Shown piece by piece: positions 59,558-64,000 of a stretch of DNA of 64,000 nt (within the stretch, counting starts at the first letter, position 1; every line of letters begins with the position of its first letter). The stretch is from Rhodovulum tesquicola (GTDB taxonomy: Bacteria; Pseudomonadota; Alphaproteobacteria; Rhodobacterales; Rhodobacteraceae). A program made the position numbers and the translations under genes. Under the pieces are notes generated by a model. It made no database searches. It saw nothing but the letters and a program-made list of their open reading frames with translations, and had not been told where the DNA came from. Location of the stretch: positions 102,965 to 166,964 of the forward strand of contig NZ_JAMYDV010000001.1 in assembly GCF_024128855.1 (NCBI RefSeq). Reading direction: 5' to 3'.

Positions 59558-60849
59558 GGGGCCTCGGCCTGGCCGAACTCGAACAGGACGGCCGAGATGT
59601 CGTCGGGCAGGTCCGGCCTGCCGGCAAAGTCGATCAGTTCGGTCATCACGACTTCGAGGAAGGACTCGCCCCGCATGGCGGCGTTGCGCTGCATCAGGGC
59701 GCAAAGCCCCTCGTCGCCGAGTTGATCGCCCGACGGGGACGGGCATTCGGTGATGCCGTCCGAGGCCATGAGGATGCGGTCGCCGGGGTGAAGTCGGGCT
59801 TCGTCCACCTCGTAGCGCGCGCCCGGGATCAGACCCACGGGCAAACCGCCCGCGCCGATGAACTCGACCCGCCCATCGGCCCGCTGGATCGCCGGGTAGG
59901 GGTGGCCGGCCTGAACGAATCGCATGATCCCGGTGTCCAGCGACACAACCGCCAACAGGATGGTGAAGTAATGCTCTGTCTCCAGCTCTTCGTGGAAGAG
60001 CCGGTTCAGATGTTCCACGACCTCTTCGGGCGGGCGGACATGGATGGCGCCATCGGCATCGGATTCCAGCGCAATGTTCTGTTCGGCCGAGGCCGAGGAC
60101 AGCAGCCCGGCAAGCCGCGCCGTGATCATCGCCGAGCTGATCCCGTGGCCCGAGACATCGACCGAAAACAGGCCGACCTGCCCATCGCCCGCGGGAAAGA
60201 AGCCGACGAGATCGCCGCCGACATGGCCGCAGGGACGCAACAGCAGCGATACCTCGGATCCGCCGAAGCGGCGCGAGCGGTCGCGCACCAGCGATTGTTG
60301 CAGCTTGCGCGCCTCGACCAGGTCACGGTCGACGGCGTCATAGAGACTGCGCAACTCGCCAAGCGTCGCACTGAGCAATCTGTTCCTTTCGCGCAACTGG
60401 TTTTCCATGCGCAGGATGCGTTCGCCCGAGGCGATTCGCGCCCGAAGCTCGTTGGCATTCACGGGCTTGGTGAGGAATTCGTCGGCGCCGACATCGAGGC
60501 CATGGACCATCTCTCCGGTCTCGGATTTCGAGGTCAGCAGGATGAAATAGCCATAGCTGTCGCGCGGCAGGGCGCGAAAGGCACGGCAGAATTCCGGCCC
60601 GTTCATGCCGGGCATCATCCAGTCGCTGATGATCAGGTCGACCGGCCGTTCGCGGCAGATGTCCAGCGCCTCTTCGGACGAGCCGCATTCCTCGACCGCA
60701 TAGCCCCAGCGTTCCAGCGAGGCGCGCAGGATGCGCCGCTGCAGGCGGCTGTCGTCGACCAGCAGGACCAGCCGCACCAGCGAGGGCGGTTCCTGCGGAA
60801 AATGCGGCTGTTCGATCGCGATGGTCACGGGCATCTCTGTGCTGTTCAT
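59554..60849 (-). CDS. Response regulator fused to a PP2C (SpoIIE-type) phosphatase
   Basis: 431 residues: a REC domain (25-145) with phosphoacceptor Asp76 in IISDWMMPG and the switch lysine in FLTKPVN, a helical linker (about 150-190), and a SpoIIE-like serine phosphatase with GGDLVGFF, DVSGHGISSAM and SDGITE. Such proteins release a sigma or anti-sigma partner by dephosphorylating an anti-anti-sigma factor; RbaY of Rhodobacter capsulatus is of this kind. The Hpt gene next door, divergent, is a plausible phosphodonor. No anti-sigma gene is in the window. Confidence 0.9.
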   Translation of the reverse strand: MNSTEMPVTIAIEQPHFPQEPPSLVRLVLLVDDSRLQRRILRASLERWGYAVEECGSSEEALDICRERPVDLIISDWMMPGMNGPEFCRAFRALPRDSYGYFILLTSKSETGEMVHGLDVGADEFLTKPVNANELRARIASGERILRMENQLRERNRLLSATLGELRSLYDAVDRDLVEARKLQQSLVRDRSRRFGGSEVSLLLRPCGHVGGDLVGFFPAGDGQVGLFSVDVSGHGISSAMITARLAGLLSSASAEQNIALESDADGAIHVRPPEEVVEHLNRLFHEELETEHYFTILLAVVSLDTGIMRFVQAGHPYPAIQRADGRVEFIGAGGLPVGLIPGARYEVDEARLHPGDRILMASDGITECPSPSGDQLGDEGLCALMQRNAAMRGESFLEVVMTELIDFAGRPDLPDDISAVLFEFGQAEAP

Positions 60850-60870
60850 CGGTCGCAGTAGGGCACAGGG

Positions 60871-60936
60871 GCTTAACGGGCCGTGAAAGATCGTTTTCGA
60901 CCTTTTTTTCGCCTTGAGGCTCATTCACCGTTAAGC
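60871..60936. promoter_or_regulatory. Inverted GCTTAACGG/CCGTTAAGC sites in the phosphatase-Hpt divergent region
   Basis: GCTTAACGG at 60871-60879 and its exact reverse complement at 60928-60936 flank 48 bases; a GTGAA/TTCAC pair lies just inside. TTAAC is the half-site bound by CtrA in alphaproteobacteria (usually TTAA-N7-TTAAC), but here the halves are widely spaced and inverted, one toward each gene. It could be a CtrA-like or looping operator. Inference. Confidence 0.45.
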
Positions 60937-60991
60937 AGCATCCCCCTAGTCTGACAGACGCGGCGGGGGCGTGGCGGAGGTGACGATTGCG

Positions 60992-61321
60992 ATGATCGAC
61001 TGGAACAGGGTGGAGGAACTGCGCAGCGAAGTCGGGGAGGATGCCTTTGACGAAGTGCTGGATCTGTTCCTTGAAGAGGTGGACGAGGTGATGACCCGGC
61101 TGCGCGACGCGCCGGATCCCGCCTGCCTTCCCTCGGACCTGCATTTCGTGCGCGGCTCGGCGCTGAATCTCGGGCTCAAGGAGTTCTGCGCGATCTGCCG
61201 GGGTCTGGAACACCGGCTGGCGCAGGGCGAAGCGGTCGAGCTTTCGGCGCTGCTCGACAGCTATGCCGAATCCCGCGGGCTGCTGATGACGGCGGGCAAG
61301 GCCCGGTCGCGGGTCGCCTAG
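60992..61321 (+). CDS. Hpt histidine phosphotransfer protein
   Basis: 109-residue four-helix Hpt domain with phospho-His51 in LHFVRGSALNLG. It would pass phosphoryl groups between a hybrid kinase and a response regulator, probably the REC-PP2C protein encoded divergently. ATG at 60992 is chosen because an excellent ribosome site, GGAGGTGA (60976-60983), lies eight bases upstream; the GTG at 60971 would place that site inside the coding region. Stop overlaps the ilvA stop. Confidence 0.9.
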   Translation: MIDWNRVEELRSEVGEDAFDEVLDLFLEEVDEVMTRLRDAPDPACLPSDLHFVRGSALNLGLKEFCAICRGLEHRLAQGEAVELSALLDSYAESRGLLMTAGKARSRVA

Positions 61322-62565
61322 ATCAGGAATTCCGACAGCACCACATCGTCGGTGATGTCGCGATGCACGAGGCCCCGCTCGCCCATCCGGGCGAACAGCG
61401 CGGGGAAATTCTCGGCCCGCGATGTCTCGATCCCGATCAGCACCGTGCCGAAGTTCCGCGCCGATTTCTTGAGATATTCGAACCGCGCGATGTCATCCTC
61501 CGGCCCCAGAAGGTCGAGAAAATCGCGCAGCGCGCCGGGGCGCTGCGGCAGGCGCAGGATGAAATACTTCTTCACGCCCGAGTAGCGCTGGGCGCGTTCC
61601 TTGACCTCGGGCAGCCGCTCGAAATCGAAATTCCCGCCTGACGTCACACAGATCACCCGCTTGCCCGCGATCTGATCGGCCAGCACCGGCAGCACATCGA
61701 CGGCCAGCGCACCGGCGGGTTCCAGCACGATCCCCTCGACATTCAGCATCTCGAGCATGGTGGCGCAGATCCGGTCCTCGGGCGCGGCCAGAACGTCGCC
61801 CGCGTCGATCCCGCCAAGCACGCCGAAGGTCTTTGTCCCGATCCGCGCGACCGCGGCGCCATCGACGAAGGTATCGACACGGGGCAGCGTCACCGGCGCC
61901 CCGGCGGCCACCGCCGCCGCCAGCGACATGCCGCCCGCGGGTTCGACGAATTTCACGCGCGTTCCGGGCGCCACCTCGCGCAGGGCCGAGACGACGCCCG
62001 CGGCAAGCCCGCCGCCGCCCACCGGCAGGATCACCAGATCGGGTGCGCCGTCCAGCGCGTCGAGGATCTCGACCGCGACGGATGCCTGCCCCTCGATCAC
62101 GTCCTCGTCGTCGAAGGGCGAAAGGAAATGCCCGCCCGCCTCGGCGCACCAGGCCTGGGCCGCGGCCAGCGTGTCGTCGAAATAATCGCCGGTCAGCCGG
62201 ATCTCGATATTCTCGCCGCCAAAGGTGCGGGTCTTGTCGATCTTCTGCCGCGGCGTGGTGACCGGCATGAAGACGACCCCCTGCACCCCGAAATGGCGGC
62301 AGGCAAAGGCGACGCCCTGGGCATGGTTGCCCGCGCTCGCGCAGACGAAGACGCGCTGATCGGGCCGGGCGGCCAGGACCTTGCGCATCGCGTTGAACGC
62401 GCCGCGGATCTTGTAGGAGCGCACGGGCGTCAGATCCTCGCGTTTGAGCAGGATCTCGGCGCCATAGCGTTCCGAGAGATGGACATTGCCTTGCAGGGGC
62501 GTCGGCGGGAACAGCTCGCGCAGGGCCGATTCGGCGGCACGGGCCTTTGTGAAGAAATCGCTCAT
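61318..62565 (-). CDS. ilvA: Threonine ammonia-lyase
   Basis: PLP enzyme making 2-oxobutyrate from threonine for isoleucine synthesis. 415 residues: PLP lysine in [12 protein letters not shown], the glycine loop VGGGGLAAG, then a single ACT-like regulatory domain (about 325-415, with [19 protein letters not shown]). The short form with one ACT domain is closer to the biodegradative/TdcB or medium type than to the long E. coli IlvA. ATG at 62565; divergent from argG. Confidence 0.93.
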   Translation of the reverse strand: MSDFFTKARAAESALRELFPPTPLQGNVHLSERYGAEILLKREDLTPVRSYKIRGAFNAMRKVLAARPDQRVFVCASAGNHAQGVAFACRHFGVQGVVFMPVTTPRQKIDKTRTFGGENIEIRLTGDYFDDTLAAAQAWCAEAGGHFLSPFDDEDVIEGQASVAVEILDALDGAPDLVILPVGGGGLAAGVVSALREVAPGTRVKFVEPAGGMSLAAAVAAGAPVTLPRVDTFVDGAAVARIGTKTFGVLGGIDAGDVLAAPEDRICATMLEMLNVEGIVLEPAGALAVDVLPVLADQIAGKRVICVTSGGNFDFERLPEVKERAQRYSGVKKYFILRLPQRPGALRDFLDLLGPEDDIARFEYLKKSARNFGTVLIGIETSRAENFPALFARMGERGLVHRDITDDVVLSEFLI

Positions 62566-62676
62566 GGCACTCCTCTGGCGCGACGGGTGGGCCGAATGCA
62601 AGCCCCGGGCCGCCCTTGCCCCTTTGACCGAAACGCAATAAACGCCGCCGGAACTTCCCTCAACGGAGTTCTCCGC

Positions 62677-63897
62677 ATGTCCGCGCCCAAGAAAGTCGTT
62701 CTGGCCTATTCCGGCGGCCTCGACACCTCGATCATCCTGAAATGGCTGCAGACGACCTATGGCTGCGAGGTCGTGACCTTTACCGCCGACCTGGGCCAGG
62801 GCGAGGAACTGGAACCGGCCCGTGCCAAGGCCGAGATGATGGGCGCCAGCGCCATCTATATCGAGGATCTGCGCGAGGAATTCGTGCGCGACTTCGTCTT
62901 CCCGATGTTCCGGGCGAACGCGGTCTACGAAGGGCTCTACCTGCTGGGCACGTCCATCGCGCGGCCGCTGATCTCGAAACGGCTGATCGAGATCGCGGCG
63001 GAGACCGGGGCGGATGCGGTTGCCCATGGCGCGACCGGCAAGGGCAACGACCAGGTGCGGTTCGAACTCAGCGCCTATGCGCTGAACCCCGAGATCAAGG
63101 TCATCGCGCCCTGGCGCGAATGGGACCTGACCAGCCGGACGAAACTGATCGACTTCGCCGAGAAGAACCAGATCCCGATCGCCAGGGACAAGCGCGGCGA
63201 GGCGCCGTTCTCGGTCGATGCGAACCTGTTGCACACCTCGTCCGAGGGCAAGGTGCTGGAGGATCCGGCCATCGAGGCGCCCGACTATGTCTATCAGCGC
63301 ACCGTCGATCCCGAAAAGGCGCCCGATACGCCGGAATATGTCGAGCTGAGCTTCGAGCGCGGCGATGCGGTCGCGATCAACGGCGAGGCGCTGTCGCCCG
63401 CCGCCCTGCTGACCCGGCTGAACGAGATCGGCGGGCGGCATGGCGTCGGCCGGCTGGACCTGGTCGAGGGGCGTTTCGTCGGGATGAAGTCGCGCGGCAT
63501 CTATGAAACGCCTGGCGGCACCATCCTGCTTGAGGCCCATCGCGGCATCGAACAGATCACGCTGGACCGCGGCGCGGCGCATCTGAAGGACGAGCTGATG
63601 CCGCGCTATGCCGAACTGATCTATAACGGGTTCTGGTTCAGTCCCGAGCGCGAGATGCTGCAGGCGCTGATCGACAAGTCGCAGGAGCATGTCACCGGCA
63701 CCGTGCGGCTGAAGCTCTACAAGGGCTCGGTGCGGACTGTGGGCCGCTGGTCGGAGCATTCGCTGTATTCGGAAAGCCATGTCACCTTCGAGGAAGACGC
63801 GGGCGCCTATGACCAGAAGGACGCGCAGGGCTTCATCAAGCTGAACGCGCTGCGGCTGCGGCTGATCGCGATGCGCAAGCGGCGGCTGGGCGGCTAG
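62677..63897 (+). CDS. argG: Argininosuccinate synthase
   Basis: Joins citrulline and aspartate with ATP in arginine synthesis. 406 residues with the P-loop-like [12 protein letters not shown] at the N-terminus, [14 protein letters not shown] and the [19 protein letters not shown] segment, as in the usual type. ATG at 62677 fits the family; the open frame continues upstream but that part is antisense to ilvA. Second arginine gene in the window besides argJ, 26 kb away. Confidence 0.97.
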   Translation: MSAPKKVVLAYSGGLDTSIILKWLQTTYGCEVVTFTADLGQGEELEPARAKAEMMGASAIYIEDLREEFVRDFVFPMFRANAVYEGLYLLGTSIARPLISKRLIEIAAETGADAVAHGATGKGNDQVRFELSAYALNPEIKVIAPWREWDLTSRTKLIDFAEKNQIPIARDKRGEAPFSVDANLLHTSSEGKVLEDPAIEAPDYVYQRTVDPEKAPDTPEYVELSFERGDAVAINGEALSPAALLTRLNEIGGRHGVGRLDLVEGRFVGMKSRGIYETPGGTILLEAHRGIEQITLDRGAAHLKDELMPRYAELIYNGFWFSPEREMLQALIDKSQEHVTGTVRLKLYKGSVRTVGRWSEHSLYSESHVTFEEDAGAYDQKDAQGFIKLNALRLRLIAMRKRRLGG

Positions 63898-63944
63898 GGC
63901 GAGGCGGCGGGCGAAGGCCCGCGGATCGAGCGCGCGAAGGGTTT

Positions 63945-63963
63945 CGGCTTGCTGCGCAAGCCG
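63945..63963 (+). other. Hairpin downstream of argG
   Basis: CGGCTTG (63945-63951) pairs with CAAGCCG (63957-63963) across a five-base loop. It could help end argG transcription, but the sequence after it is an artefactual G run, so no T tract can be judged. Confidence 0.3.
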
Positions 63964-63965
63964 AC

Positions 63966-64000
<35 letters not shown>

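Overview
The window is about 64 kb of GC-rich, gene-dense bacterial chromosome. The gene content points to an alphaproteobacterium of the Rhodobacterales (Rhodobacter/Paracoccus type): the rimP-nusA-rnpM-infB operon with a long IF2, secA-ppiC-argJ-mutT synteny, dnaK-dnaJ behind a CTTG/CTTATAT heat-shock promoter, ubiquinone genes, a TRAP transporter, and a complete quinohemoprotein amine dehydrogenase (qhp) cluster like that of Paracoccus denitrificans. I see no tRNA, rRNA, insertion sequence, prophage or CRISPR array. No stretch longer than 300 bases lacks a gene; the largest gap is 23989-24260.

Layout. 1-8617: the qhp cluster for periplasmic oxidation of primary amines, in the order qhpG (cut by the window edge, minus strand) / qhpA-D-C-B-E-F (plus strand, nearly all start/stop overlaps) / qhpR regulator (minus strand, tail overlapping qhpF by 106 bp). 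8779-11707: a DctP-DctM-DctQ TRAP uptake operon. 11871-22249: dapB divergent from rbfA-(glycosidase-like)-truB, then ubiH, an amidase, a class I aminotransferase, ftsK and lolA. 22253-26075: a DUF2783 protein with an FAD monooxygenase, a thiolase and alkB. 26111-30199: heat-shock-promoted dnaK-dnaJ, then radC. 30202-37384: a binding-protein/OmpA fusion, secA, a periplasmic parvulin, argJ and mutT. 37519-43225: a 44-codon small gene facing the infB-rnpM-nusA-rimP operon, whose short leader holds a terminator-like hairpin. 43247-48853: two methyltransferases, proline iminopeptidase, ubiG and the comF-grxC-nitrilase-marR operon. 48927-54338: hemH, a 59-residue secreted peptide, two L,D-transpeptidases around a CAP-domain lipoprotein, and a NaChBac-type sodium channel coupled to a 23S rRNA uridine methyltransferase. 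54335-59557: ABC exporter, cca, two Nudix hydrolases and hslO. 59554-63897: a REC-PP2C phosphatase divergent from an Hpt protein, then ilvA and argG. The last 32 positions before the final base are a G homopolymer that looks like a sequencing artefact.

How parts work together. In the qhp cluster QhpC is a small core peptide with a cytoplasmic leader. QhpD (radical SAM) makes its three thioether crosslinks, QhpG hydroxylates the tryptophan that becomes CTQ, QhpE removes the leader, QhpF is the presumed exporter, and the product assembles in the periplasm with the diheme QhpA and propeller QhpB. Elsewhere the genes are mostly core functions. The best regulatory signals are the dnaK promoter with a perfect inverted repeat in its spacer, the attenuator-like rimP leader, and a 9-bp inverted repeat containing TTAAC half-sites between the phosphatase and Hpt genes. 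I found no convincing wholly new multi-gene system; the most interesting items are the small proteins, the leader RNA, the sodium channel context and the peptide-maturation cluster.
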